From assembly GCA_910586735.1 (NCBI GenBank), contig CAJUJW010000001.1, positions 1 to 64,000 of the forward strand: a stretch of DNA of 64,000 bases, read 5' to 3'. Positions 16,923 to 25,099 of this stretch are shown here, piece after piece. The notes below the pieces were generated by a model, which was given only the letters and a program-made list of their open reading frames with translations, ran no database searches and was not told the origin of the DNA. Source of the DNA: an uncultured Oscillibacter sp. GTDB taxonomy: Bacteria > Bacillota > Clostridia > Oscillospirales > Oscillospiraceae. Each line of letters opens with the position of its first letter. The first letter of the stretch is position 1. A program made the position numbers and the translations under genes.

Positions 16923-18290
16923 TCATAAACCGGGGGCTTTCGGACTGCGGCAGGCGACGCCCAGAGGCTGGACGCCCTCCGGCAGGTAGAGGCCCACGGC
17001 CCCGTCCTCCAGAAGGAACGCCTCGTAGTAATTTCCGTCCGAGGCCGAGACCAGCATGGGGGAATCCGCGTCCGGCGCCGGAAAGTCCCGGAATGACAGA
17101 GCCGGGGAAAAGGCGGCCAGCGTATAGCCTGGCAGGTCCTCCGACGGCTCCAGGTCAAAATTCACGCCGCTTCCGTAGACGGTGAAGCCCTCCGGACTTT
17201 CCGTCCCCCGGCAGGGGGCGGGCATGACGGGCACGTTCTGGATGAGATACCGGAGGTTCCGCTCCACCAGCTCCGCCGCGACGCAGTCCGCCTCCCGCTG
17301 GGAAACCAGGTCCAGCCGGTAGGGCATGGACCGGGAGAACAACGCCGCGTCAAAGCTGTCCGCCAGATAGGGGTAGAAATTGTTCCCGAAGGAGTCCCGG
17401 AACATCAGCAGGGAGCCCTCCCCGCCGCCGTGGGTCATGATGGTGAGATTCTCCGCCGAGCGGATGGGCGCGTCGTAGTCAAAGCTCAGCTCTCCGCCGT
17501 AGACCTGGTCGGTCTCCAGCACGCTGCCTGCGGGGTAGAGCATGTCGTAGAGGTCCCCCTTGTGGACCTCCTGGGGGGCGAAGGGCCCGCCGAAGTAGCC
17601 GGAGGACCGGCCCAGGGCGTCGTTCAGCGCGTCGGCGGCCAGGGCCGCGCCCTTGCTGTTCCAGTGGGAGTCGGTCTTGAAATACAGGGTCTCCTCCTGC
17701 CCCCGGAAGAGGGCGAAACAATCCAGATAACGCACGCCCTGCTGATCCAGCTCCTCCGCCAGCCGCTTGGCGTCGTGGGGCCGGCGGGCGGCGGGGAGGG
17801 TGAGGGCCGGCATATGCTGCGGATAGAGGGAGTTCTTATTGGGGGCGATGGTGAAGAGGAACTCCGCCCCCTGTTCCGCGCAGTATTCGGAAATCAGGGC
17901 CAGATTCCGGGCGGCGGAGAAAATCTCCCGGTCCGACATGGGATTCAGCCCCACGTAGTCCGGCAGGGTGTCGGCGAAGTAGAGCCAGCCGTCCGCGCCC
18001 AGCACCACGTCCTCGGTGATGGAGCTGCCCAGGGCTTTGGCGTTCAGGGCGGACCAGGCGGTGATCATGTCCTGCCGGAGGTAGAAGTTGTCCCCGGCGT
18101 AGTCCTGAACCTGGGAGAGGTAATTGGGATTCCAGTTCCCCTCCGGGTCCCGAAGGGAGGGGGCCCTGGAGAGGGTCTGATTGCCGCCCGCCGCGCCCTC
18201 CTGCTCAGGCAGGAGCATCCCCAGGGAGGGAACCAGGCACAGCAACAGGATGAGCGCCGTAAAGGCGGCGTAGGGAAGGTTCTTCTTCAT
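16923..18290 (-). CDS. DHHW/AlgX-like SGNH acetyltransferase-associated protein
   Basis: A 455-residue protein with an N-terminal signal anchor and a SGNH-like fold of the AlgX/AlgJ-DHHW group, which works with MBOAT proteins to O-acetylate exported polysaccharides. The signature DSHWN is near residue 207 (family DxHW/DHHW motif) and a serine block MFRDSFGNNF lies near 295. The ATG at 18290 is favoured by GAGG 7 bases upstream; the upstream TTG at 18305 has no site. It follows the MBOAT gene by about 108 bases and probably depends on it for acyl groups delivered across the membrane. The polymer substrate is not known. Confidence 0.82.
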   Translation of the reverse strand: MKKNLPYAAFTALILLLCLVPSLGMLLPEQEGAAGGNQTLSRAPSLRDPEGNWNPNYLSQVQDYAGDNFYLRQDMITAWSALNAKALGSSITEDVVLGADGWLYFADTLPDYVGLNPMSDREIFSAARNLALISEYCAEQGAEFLFTIAPNKNSLYPQHMPALTLPAARRPHDAKRLAEELDQQGVRYLDCFALFRGQEETLYFKTDSHWNSKGAALAADALNDALGRSSGYFGGPFAPQEVHKGDLYDMLYPAGSVLETDQVYGGELSFDYDAPIRSAENLTIMTHGGGEGSLLMFRDSFGNNFYPYLADSFDAALFSRSMPYRLDLVSQREADCVAAELVERNLRYLIQNVPVMPAPCRGTESPEGFTVYGSGVNFDLEPSEDLPGYTLAAFSPALSFRDFPAPDADSPMLVSASDGNYYEAFLLEDGAVGLYLPEGVQPLGVACRSPKAPGL

Positions 18291-18372
18291 GGCAAAGCCT
18301 CGCAAATCTAAGTTGCCGTCGCTTCGGCTAAAGGGAACACCAAACTATCAGAGCGAGATTAAAGTTCTTTTG

Positions 18373-18398
18373 GTTACTTTTCTTTCAAGAAAAGTAAC
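18373..18398 (-). repeat. Perfect AT-rich hairpin abutting the MBOAT stop codon
   Basis: GTTACTTTTCTT pairs with AAGAAAAGTAAC around a two-base loop. The repeat begins at the MBOAT stop codon and is AT-rich compared with flanking genes. It may be a weak terminator between the acyltransferase and its partner or the end of a small dispersed repeat. Confidence 0.5.
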
Positions 18399-19789
18399 TA
18401 AAACTGTGCGTAGATGAAGGGCTGGAAGCTGCTGCCCGCCGCCACCAGGAGGCAGAGGACGAAGAGGGCCGCCGCCCCGGCGTAGGAGGAGAGCTCCAGC
18501 CAGGGGCCGTCCAGCCGTTTTTTCAGCCAGGGCCCCACCGGCAGGCTGAGAACGACGCCCGCCCCCAGGGCGCACCACACGGCGGGGCTGATGCGCTCCA
18601 GGGCCAGGGTGGAGGCGGGGGAGAGGGCGAAGCCGGTGAACATGGCCCGGAGGACCACCGCGGCCTCACCGACGCTGGCCGCCCGGAAAACCACAAAGCC
18701 CGCGCATACGGCCAGCAGGGTGTACACATGCCCCAGGCAGCGGCCCAGGGGCTTTTCCTGGAGCCGCTCCATGGGCAGGGCGCTCTCAACAGCGGAGAGG
18801 AGCCCGTGCCATGCGCCCCAGAGGACGAAGGTCCAGCTGGCCCCGTGCCAAAGGCCGCACAGCAGGAATACAATGGCCTTGTTCAGGCACTTCCGGGCCG
18901 TGCCCCGGCGGCCGCCCCCCAGGGGAAAGTACAGATAGTCCCGGAACCAGTGGGAGAGGGACAGGTGCCACCGCCGCCAGAACTCGGTGATGGAGGCGGA
19001 GATGTAGGGATAGTCGAAGTTCTCCGGGGTCTCAAAGCCCAGCAGGGTCCCCAGGCCGATGGCCATGTCGCTGTAGCCGGAGAAGTCGAAGTAGATTTGC
19101 AGGGTGTAGGCAATCGCCCCCAGCCAGGCCATGCGAACGTCCAGCCCCTCCCCCAGGGAGAAGGCGGTGTTGACCACCGTGGCGGCCATCTCAGAGATCA
19201 GCGCCTTTTTGGCAAAGCCCGCGATGAAGCGCCGCAGGCCCCTGGCGGTCTGTTCCGCCCCCACCCGGGGGCAGTCCAGCCCTTTGGCGAACTGACCGAA
19301 GCGGGAGATGGGGCCGGAAGTCACCTGGGGGAAGAAGGAGATGTAGAGCAGTACGTCGGAAAAACGCCGGGCCCCGGCGGTCTCGTCCCGGTAGACATCC
19401 ACGGCGTAGGACATGGACTTGAAGGTGAAAAAGGACACGCCCAGGGGGGCAAGAAGCCCCGCCGCCGGAATGGCGGTTCCCAGAAATTGGTTCAGGCTGC
19501 CTGTAAAAAAGTCCAGATACTTGAAGGCCCCCAGCAACAGAAGATGGAACACCAGCGTCCCGGCCAGCAGCGCCTGTTTCGCCTGGACCCGGGGCATGAA
19601 AAAGCCGGCAGCGCAGCTCACGGCGGCGGACAGCAGCAGACAGGGGAGACCCTGCCACTGTCCACAGGCGTAAAAGGTCAGACTGACGGCAATCAGCACG
19701 TATTTTCTCCCCCTGCCGGAGGCGGCCAGGCTGAGCAGCCACGCCGCCGGAAGGAAGAAGAACAGGAAGGGCGCGGAATGAAAGGCCAT
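18398..19789 (-). CDS. MBOAT-family O-acyltransferase (AlgI/DltB-like)
   Basis: A 463-residue polytopic membrane protein of the MBOAT family. It moves acyl groups from a cytoplasmic donor to an exported acceptor. Family marks are FFxFKSMSYAVDVYR near 125-140 and the catalytic His of CGLWHGASW near residue 313, with about eleven hydrophobic segments in all. The gene pairs with a DHHW/AlgX-like protein immediately downstream, the arrangement seen for alginate-type and other polysaccharide acetylation systems. The start ATG at 19789 has only a weak GGAG 11 bases upstream. Acetyl as the transferred group is inferred from relatives. Confidence 0.9.
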   Translation of the reverse strand: MAFHSAPFLFFFLPAAWLLSLAASGRGRKYVLIAVSLTFYACGQWQGLPCLLLSAAVSCAAGFFMPRVQAKQALLAGTLVFHLLLLGAFKYLDFFTGSLNQFLGTAIPAAGLLAPLGVSFFTFKSMSYAVDVYRDETAGARRFSDVLLYISFFPQVTSGPISRFGQFAKGLDCPRVGAEQTARGLRRFIAGFAKKALISEMAATVVNTAFSLGEGLDVRMAWLGAIAYTLQIYFDFSGYSDMAIGLGTLLGFETPENFDYPYISASITEFWRRWHLSLSHWFRDYLYFPLGGGRRGTARKCLNKAIVFLLCGLWHGASWTFVLWGAWHGLLSAVESALPMERLQEKPLGRCLGHVYTLLAVCAGFVVFRAASVGEAAVVLRAMFTGFALSPASTLALERISPAVWCALGAGVVLSLPVGPWLKKRLDGPWLELSSYAGAAALFVLCLLVAAGSSFQPFIYAQF

Positions 19790-19944
19790 GCGTACACCAA
19801 CTCCGAATAGAATAAGAGCTTCCGCCGGACGGAGAGCGAAATATGTCGAATCTATGAAGATTATACACCCTTGTGGGAAAAAGTCAAGGCATAGAGCGTT
19901 CTCCAGCCGCTTTGTACGCCGGTTTCCAGGGAATGCCCGACTGC

Positions 19945-19980
19945 GTTAAAAAACGGCGGTGGCAACTGCCACCGCCGTTT
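19945..19980 (-). terminator. Terminator of the citrate synthase-aconitase-icd operon
   Basis: A 14-bp perfect stem (AAACGGCGGTGGCA / TGCCACCGCCGTTT) with a two-base loop, followed on the minus strand by TTTTTT, 14 bases after the icd stop. Confidence 0.9.
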
Positions 19981-19994
19981 CCGGTTTCGTTATT

Positions 19995-21197
19995 TCACAG
20001 CCGCGCCGCGATGGCGTCCAGAAATTCCCCGCTGTCCACGCCCCGGGCCTGGAAGCCCGGCTCTGTCAGGGGCAGGAGGTCACGGGTCATGACGCCGTCC
20101 TCCAGGGTCTGAAGGGAGGCGGCCTCCAGCCGCTCGCCGAAGCGGACCAGGTCCTCCAGCCCGTCCAGCTCGCCCCGGCGCTTCAGGGCCCCGGACCAGG
20201 CGAAAATGGTGGCCATGGGGTTGGTGGAGGTTTTCTCCCCCTTGAGGTAGCGGTAGTAATGCCGGGTGACGGTGCCGTGGGACGCCTCGAACTCCATGGT
20301 GCCGTCGGGGGAGACTAGTACGGAGGTCATCATGGCCAGGCTCCCGAAGGCGGCGGCGATCATGTCGCTCATCACGTCCCCGTCGTAGTTTTTCAGGGCC
20401 CAGATAAAGCCGCCCTTGGACCGGATGACCCGGGCCACGGCGTCGTCGATGAGGGTGTAGAAGTACGTAATCCCCAGCATTTCAAACTCGGCCTTGTAGG
20501 AGGTCTCGTACTCCTCCTCAAAGACGCGCTTGAACTCCCCGTCGTAGACCTTGGCGATGGTGTCCTTGGTGGAGAACCACAGGTCCTGCTTTTGGCTCAG
20601 AGCGTACTGGAAGCAGGAGCGGGCGAAGGCCCGGATGCTCTTTTCCAGGTTGTGCTGCCCCTGCCAGACGGCGGGGCCGTCCACGGTCTGGACATTCAGC
20701 GTCTTCTCCGCCCCGCTCTCCCCTTTGAAGGTCAGGGTGGCCGTCCCCGGCTCCTCCGTGGTCATGTCCACGGCCTTGTACATGTCTCCATAGGCGTGCC
20801 GGGCGATGGTGATGGGGGCCTCCCAGTTTTTCACCACCGGCTTAATGCAGGGCAGGACGATGGGGGCCCGGAAGGCCGTGCCGTCCAGGATGGCCCGGAT
20901 GGTGCCGTTGGGGGACTTCCACATCTCCGTCAGTTCCGGGTACTCCTCCATGCGCTGTTTGTTGGGGGTGATGGTGGCGCATTTCACCGCCACGCCCAGG
21001 CGCTTGGTGGCCCGGGCGGCGTCCACGGTGATCTGGTCCTTTGTGGCGTTCCGGCTCAGGAGGCCCAGGTCGTAATACTCGGTCTTCAGGTCCACATAGG
21101 GCAGGATGAGCTTTTCCTTGATCATGCCCCAGAGGACACGGGTCATCTCGTCCCCATCCATCTCCACCAGGGGGGTGGTCATCTTGATCTTCTCCAT
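19995..21197 (-). CDS. icd: NADP-dependent isocitrate dehydrogenase (eukaryote-like dimeric type)
   Basis: A 400-residue enzyme that oxidatively decarboxylates isocitrate to 2-oxoglutarate with NADP. It is recognised by KSPNGTIRAILDGT (isocitrate binding, near 90-105) and RHAYGDMYKA, and by the acidic metal site IDDAVARVIRSKGGFIWA near 270. These motifs are those of the dimeric mitochondrial/cytosolic IDH1-type class rather than the E. coli type. The ATG at 21197 follows GGGAGGG. It is the third gene after citrate synthase and aconitase on one strand, so the cluster makes 2-oxoglutarate and hence glutamate from acetyl-CoA and oxaloacetate. Confidence 0.93.
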   Translation of the reverse strand: MEKIKMTTPLVEMDGDEMTRVLWGMIKEKLILPYVDLKTEYYDLGLLSRNATKDQITVDAARATKRLGVAVKCATITPNKQRMEEYPELTEMWKSPNGTIRAILDGTAFRAPIVLPCIKPVVKNWEAPITIARHAYGDMYKAVDMTTEEPGTATLTFKGESGAEKTLNVQTVDGPAVWQGQHNLEKSIRAFARSCFQYALSQKQDLWFSTKDTIAKVYDGEFKRVFEEEYETSYKAEFEMLGITYFYTLIDDAVARVIRSKGGFIWALKNYDGDVMSDMIAAAFGSLAMMTSVLVSPDGTMEFEASHGTVTRHYYRYLKGEKTSTNPMATIFAWSGALKRRGELDGLEDLVRFGERLEAASLQTLEDGVMTRDLLPLTEPGFQARGVDSGEFLDAIAARL

Positions 21198-21214
21198 AAA
21201 AGTCCCTCCCAAAG

Positions 21215-21299
21215 GAATTGATAATTGAAAATTGACAATGAGGGGCGAGAGCACACTTTCCAAGCCGTTTTCATTGTCAATTATCAATTGTCAATTGTC
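21215..21299. repeat. AT-rich inverted repeat element between aconitase and icd
   Basis: ATTGACAATGA at 21231-21241 is repeated inverted at 21271-21281, flanked by further AATTGATAATTGAAAATTG and TCAATTATCAATTGTCAATTG tracts. Composition differs sharply from the surrounding GC-rich genes. It looks like a dispersed palindromic element that entered an intercistronic gap. Confidence 0.55.
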
Positions 21300-23522
21300 C
21301 ATTCTTTTCGCGTAGTAGTTCATCAGGCAGCCGTCCAGGATGATTTCCTTTTCCTCCGCCGTCAGGCCCCGGACGTGGAGCAGGATGTCTTCCGCGCTGC
21401 CGTCCGCTTTTAGAATCTTGGCTGGGATGTCCTCCCGGTCCTCCTGAATAGCCTCCCGGACACCCGGCACAAACACGCAGTCCCCCGCCTCATAGGGAAA
21501 GTCCGTTCCCTCGTCCAGGGTGAAGGGCAGGATGCCCCAGTTGATGCAGTTGGAGCGGTAGCGCTTGGTGGCGAAGGCGTAGCAGATGTTGGCGAAGCCC
21601 CCCAGCACCTTCTGGCAGGAGGCCGCCTGCTCTCTGGCGGAGCCGTCGCCGGGCCGGTTGGCAAAGACGCAGGAGCCGAACTGGGTGTTCTCCGCCTTGG
21701 CCCCGACCCGGTCCAGCAGGGCCTGGAGCCTCTCCGGCGTCTCCCCGGCCACGCGCTTTTCCTCCATCTCCGCAGCGGCCTTGGCCCGGGCCACGTACTC
21801 CGGCTCCCGGCGGGAGAGGGTGAACTCCGCCAGGCGCAGGGGGTTGGAGCGGTAGCTGGAGGTTTCCCCGGAGGGGATCAGCTCGTCGGTGGTGGTGACG
21901 GGGTCCCGGAGGACCGCCGCCAGCTCCACCAGCAGGTTCTCCGCCAGAGGCCGCATCTTGGGCCAGTCGGTGATGTTGGGGCCCAGAATCAGCTCCTCCG
22001 GCCGGGGATGGCCGAAGCCGTTGTAGACCCGCTTTTCGTACACGCCCTTGTCGAAGTGGTAGGGCCGCCGGACGGGCTGGTAGTCGATGTCCGTGGCGGG
22101 GGTGATTTTCCCCCCGTTCCTGGCCGTGGCGGCAATGGACCGGGCGTCCATCAGGCACACGGCGGCAAACTGGCCCTCGCCGGGCTTGGAGCCCTCCCGG
22201 TTGGGGAAGTTCCGGGTGGTGTGCCGGAGGCTCAGGCCGTTGTGGGCGGGCACGTCCCCCGCGCCGAAGCAGGGCCCGCAGAAGCTGGGCTTGATGACCG
22301 CGCCGCTCTGGAGCAGTTCCGCCGTAGCCCCGATTTTGGTCAGCTCTAGGCTGACGGGCACGCTGGTGGGGTACACGTCCAGGACGAAGTACCCGTCGCC
22401 GCAGCTCTGGCCCCGGAGGATGTCCGCCGCCTCGGTGATGTTGTCGAAGAGGCCCCCGGCGCACCCGGCGATGACCCCCTGGTCCGCCCAGACGCCGCCG
22501 TCCCGGACCTTCTGGAGCAGGTTCACCTTGGCCTTGGGCCAGCGCTTCCGGGCGTCGGCCTCCACCGTGGCCAGAATGTCGGAGGCGTTTTCCAGAAACT
22601 CCCGGATGGTCCAGGCGTTGGAGGGGTGGAAGGGCAGGGCGATCATGGGCTCAACCTTGGACAGGTCCAGCTCGATGTATTTGTCGTAGTAGGCGAAGTC
22701 GCCGGGGCGGAGTTCCTTGTATTCCTCTCCCCGCCCGTGGGCCTCGTAGAAGCCCCGGGTCTCTTCGTCGGTCTCCCAGATGGAGGAGAGGCAGGTGGTC
22801 TCCGTGGTCATGACATCGATGCCATTGCGGAAGTCGATGGGCAGACCCGCCACGCCGGGCCCGGCGAACTCCAGGACGCAGTTGTTGACAAAGCCGTTCT
22901 CAAAGGTGGCCTTCACCAGGGCGATGGCCGCGTCGTGGGGCCCCACGCCCCGCTGGGGCGCGCCGGTGAGGTACACCAGCACCACCTTGGGGTAGGGCAC
23001 GTCCCAGGTATTTTTCAAAAGCTGCTTGGCCAGCTCGGGCCCGCCCTCGCCCACGGCCATGGTCCCCAGGGCCCCGTAGCGGGTGTGGGAGTCGGAACCC
23101 AGGACCATCTTCCCGCAGCCCGCCAGCTGTTCCCGGGCGTAGGAGTGGATGACGCTCTGGTTGGCGGGGACGTAGATACCGCCGTATTTCCGGGCGGCGG
23201 AGAGGCCGAAGACGTGGTCGTCCTCGTTGATGGTGCCCCCCACGGCGCAGAGGGAGTTGTGGCAGTTGGTCAGGGCGTAGGGGATGGGGAACTCCCGCAT
23301 GCCGGAGGCCCGGGCCTGCTGGATGATGCCCACGTAGGTGATGTCGTGGGAGGCCATGGCGTCAAAGCGGATCTGGAGCTTTGACCGGTCGCCCGAGACG
23401 CTGTGCGCCTGGAGGATGCTCCAGGCCAGGGTTCTCTGCCGCCCCTCCTGGGGGGAGACGGGGGCGGAATCATGGAGGGTGCCCTGGGAGAGGAAAACGC
23501 CTTTGTCGTGAAGAGTAATCAT
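21291..23522 (-). CDS. Aconitase-family hydratase
   Basis: A 743-residue 4Fe-4S hydro-lyase of the aconitase superfamily, expected to interconvert citrate and isocitrate here. The cluster ligands are visible as one Cys in VIAGCAGG (about 353) and two in SFCGPCFGAGD (about 416 and 419), the canonical spacing. The substrate motif GSDSHTRYG is near 140, and the swivel domain covers roughly the last 170 residues (YRSNCINWGILPF). GGAGG lies 8 bases upstream of the ATG. It is a divergent branch (YbhJ-like) rather than AcnA/AcnB proper, but the flanking citrate synthase and isocitrate dehydrogenase make aconitase activity very likely. Confidence 0.9.
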   Translation of the reverse strand: MITLHDKGVFLSQGTLHDSAPVSPQEGRQRTLAWSILQAHSVSGDRSKLQIRFDAMASHDITYVGIIQQARASGMREFPIPYALTNCHNSLCAVGGTINEDDHVFGLSAARKYGGIYVPANQSVIHSYAREQLAGCGKMVLGSDSHTRYGALGTMAVGEGGPELAKQLLKNTWDVPYPKVVLVYLTGAPQRGVGPHDAAIALVKATFENGFVNNCVLEFAGPGVAGLPIDFRNGIDVMTTETTCLSSIWETDEETRGFYEAHGRGEEYKELRPGDFAYYDKYIELDLSKVEPMIALPFHPSNAWTIREFLENASDILATVEADARKRWPKAKVNLLQKVRDGGVWADQGVIAGCAGGLFDNITEAADILRGQSCGDGYFVLDVYPTSVPVSLELTKIGATAELLQSGAVIKPSFCGPCFGAGDVPAHNGLSLRHTTRNFPNREGSKPGEGQFAAVCLMDARSIAATARNGGKITPATDIDYQPVRRPYHFDKGVYEKRVYNGFGHPRPEELILGPNITDWPKMRPLAENLLVELAAVLRDPVTTTDELIPSGETSSYRSNPLRLAEFTLSRREPEYVARAKAAAEMEEKRVAGETPERLQALLDRVGAKAENTQFGSCVFANRPGDGSAREQAASCQKVLGGFANICYAFATKRYRSNCINWGILPFTLDEGTDFPYEAGDCVFVPGVREAIQEDREDIPAKILKADGSAEDILLHVRGLTAEEKEIILDGCLMNYYAKRMDN

Positions 23523-23549
23523 AGCGGAAACCTCCTGTAGTACAACGGT

Positions 23550-24956
23550 TTAGCGTTCAGACAGCGGCACGTAGGGAATCCGGTTGCAGATGGTCTTGTA
23601 GGCGGGCCGGATGATCCTGGGGTCCTCGGTGCAGCACTCCTCGATGCGGTGGGCGCACCAGCCGGGCATGCGGGCGCTGGCGAAGATGGCGGTGTACAGG
23701 TCCGTGGGGATGCCCAGCAGGGTGTACACAAAGCCGGAGTAGAGGTCCACGTTGGCGCAGATGGGCTTGTCGCTGCCCCGGACCTCCTGGAAGACCTGGG
23801 GGGCCAGGCGCTCCACGGATTCGATGAGGTCCAGCTCGTCCACCATGCCCTTTTTCTCCGCCAGGTGGCGGGAGAAGCGCTTGAGAATCTCCGCCCTGGG
23901 GTCGGAGAGGGTGTAGACCGCGTGGCCCATGCCGTAGATGAGGCCCGTGCCGTCCCCCAGCTGGCGGCGGAGGATGCGGACCAGCTGGTCCTTCACCTGG
24001 CCGTCGTCCTTCCAGTTTTTCACGGCCCGTTTCAGATGCTTCATCATCTCCACCACCTTGATGTTGGCCCCGCCGTGGCGGAAGCCCTTCAGGGCCCCCA
24101 CGGCGGCGGCGATGGAGGAGTAGAAGTCCGTACCCGAGGAGGTCAGCACCCGGCAGGCGAAGGTGGAGTTGTTGCCGCCGCCGTGTTCCGCGTGGAGAAT
24201 CATGCACAGGTCCAGCAGCTTGGCCTCATCGTCGTCAAACTGGGTGTCCTTCCGCAGGGAGTAGAGGAAGTTCTGGGCCACGCTCATGTCTGTCCGGGGC
24301 CGGTGGAGGTAGAGGCTGTCCTTGTCGAAGTAGTGGCACTTGGCGGCGTAAGAGTGGGCCACGATGGTGGGCGTCCGGGCCACCATGCGGAAGGACTTGA
24401 ACAGCTCGTTCTCCAGGGCCATGTTCTCCGCCTCGCCGTCGTGGGAGTGGAGGGCCAGGATGCAGCTGGCCAGCTTGTTCATGATGTTTTTGTTGGGGGA
24501 GCGGAGAATCATGTCCTCGGTGAAATAGCCGGGCAGCTGGCTCCACCGGGCCATGAGGTACTGGAAGTCCTTCAGCTGGGAGGCCGTAGGAAGCTGGCCG
24601 AAGAGGAGGAGATACACCGTCTCCTCAAAGCCGAACCGGTCCTCCTGAATGCAGCTTTCAATCAGGTCGTCGATGCTGATGCCCCGGTAGAAGAGCTGGC
24701 CCTTCCGGGGAATTTTCTGCCCGTCCACCAGGTCATAGCCGTCCACGTCGCCGATGCTGGTGACTCCGGCGATGACGCCGGTTCCGTTGGGGTACCGCAG
24801 CCCCCGCATCACGTCTTTGTCGTCCCGGCCGGAGGAGGGGAAGATGTCGTTTTCTAAAATAAAGTCCTCGGACCCGCTGACAAAGGAGAGGGAGGATTCG
24901 ATCAGCTCCTGGTGGAGGAGCATCTTGCGCAGGTCGCGCTCGGTTTTGTATGACAT
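23550..24956 (-). CDS. gltA: Citrate synthase
   Basis: A 468-residue citrate synthase that condenses acetyl-CoA with oxaloacetate. The catalytic triad is visible: His in HAEHGGGNNST (about 254), His in YGMGHAVYTLSDPR (about 343) and Asp in NVDLYSGFVY (about 405). FRHGGANIKVVEMM is the CoA-binding region. It is the first gene of the operon with aconitase and isocitrate dehydrogenase and has a perfectly spaced promoter upstream. The protein is longer than the usual 370-430 residues because of an N-terminal extension of about 40 residues. Methylcitrate synthase is the alternative, but the neighbours favour citrate. Confidence 0.93.
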   Translation of the reverse strand: MSYKTERDLRKMLLHQELIESSLSFVSGSEDFILENDIFPSSGRDDKDVMRGLRYPNGTGVIAGVTSIGDVDGYDLVDGQKIPRKGQLFYRGISIDDLIESCIQEDRFGFEETVYLLLFGQLPTASQLKDFQYLMARWSQLPGYFTEDMILRSPNKNIMNKLASCILALHSHDGEAENMALENELFKSFRMVARTPTIVAHSYAAKCHYFDKDSLYLHRPRTDMSVAQNFLYSLRKDTQFDDDEAKLLDLCMILHAEHGGGNNSTFACRVLTSSGTDFYSSIAAAVGALKGFRHGGANIKVVEMMKHLKRAVKNWKDDGQVKDQLVRILRRQLGDGTGLIYGMGHAVYTLSDPRAEILKRFSRHLAEKKGMVDELDLIESVERLAPQVFQEVRGSDKPICANVDLYSGFVYTLLGIPTDLYTAIFASARMPGWCAHRIEECCTEDPRIIRPAYKTICNRIPYVPLSER

Positions 24957-25021
24957 ATGGAAAACCGCCTTCCAAGAGAATCCGCCGCGAATTCACCGCG
25001 GCCCATCAGAGATTTTTCCCC

Positions 25022-25050
25022 ATTATAGCCGAATTCACAGCCGTTTTCAA
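25022..25050 (-). promoter_or_regulatory. Promoter of the citrate synthase operon
   Basis: On the minus strand TTGAAA and TATAAT are separated by exactly 17 bases, ending about 65 bases upstream of the citrate synthase start. A sigma-A type promoter. Confidence 0.85.
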
Positions 25051-25099
25051 TGCCATAATTCACCGATTATCCGGCAGTTTTCCGGCGGAAAACTGGCTC

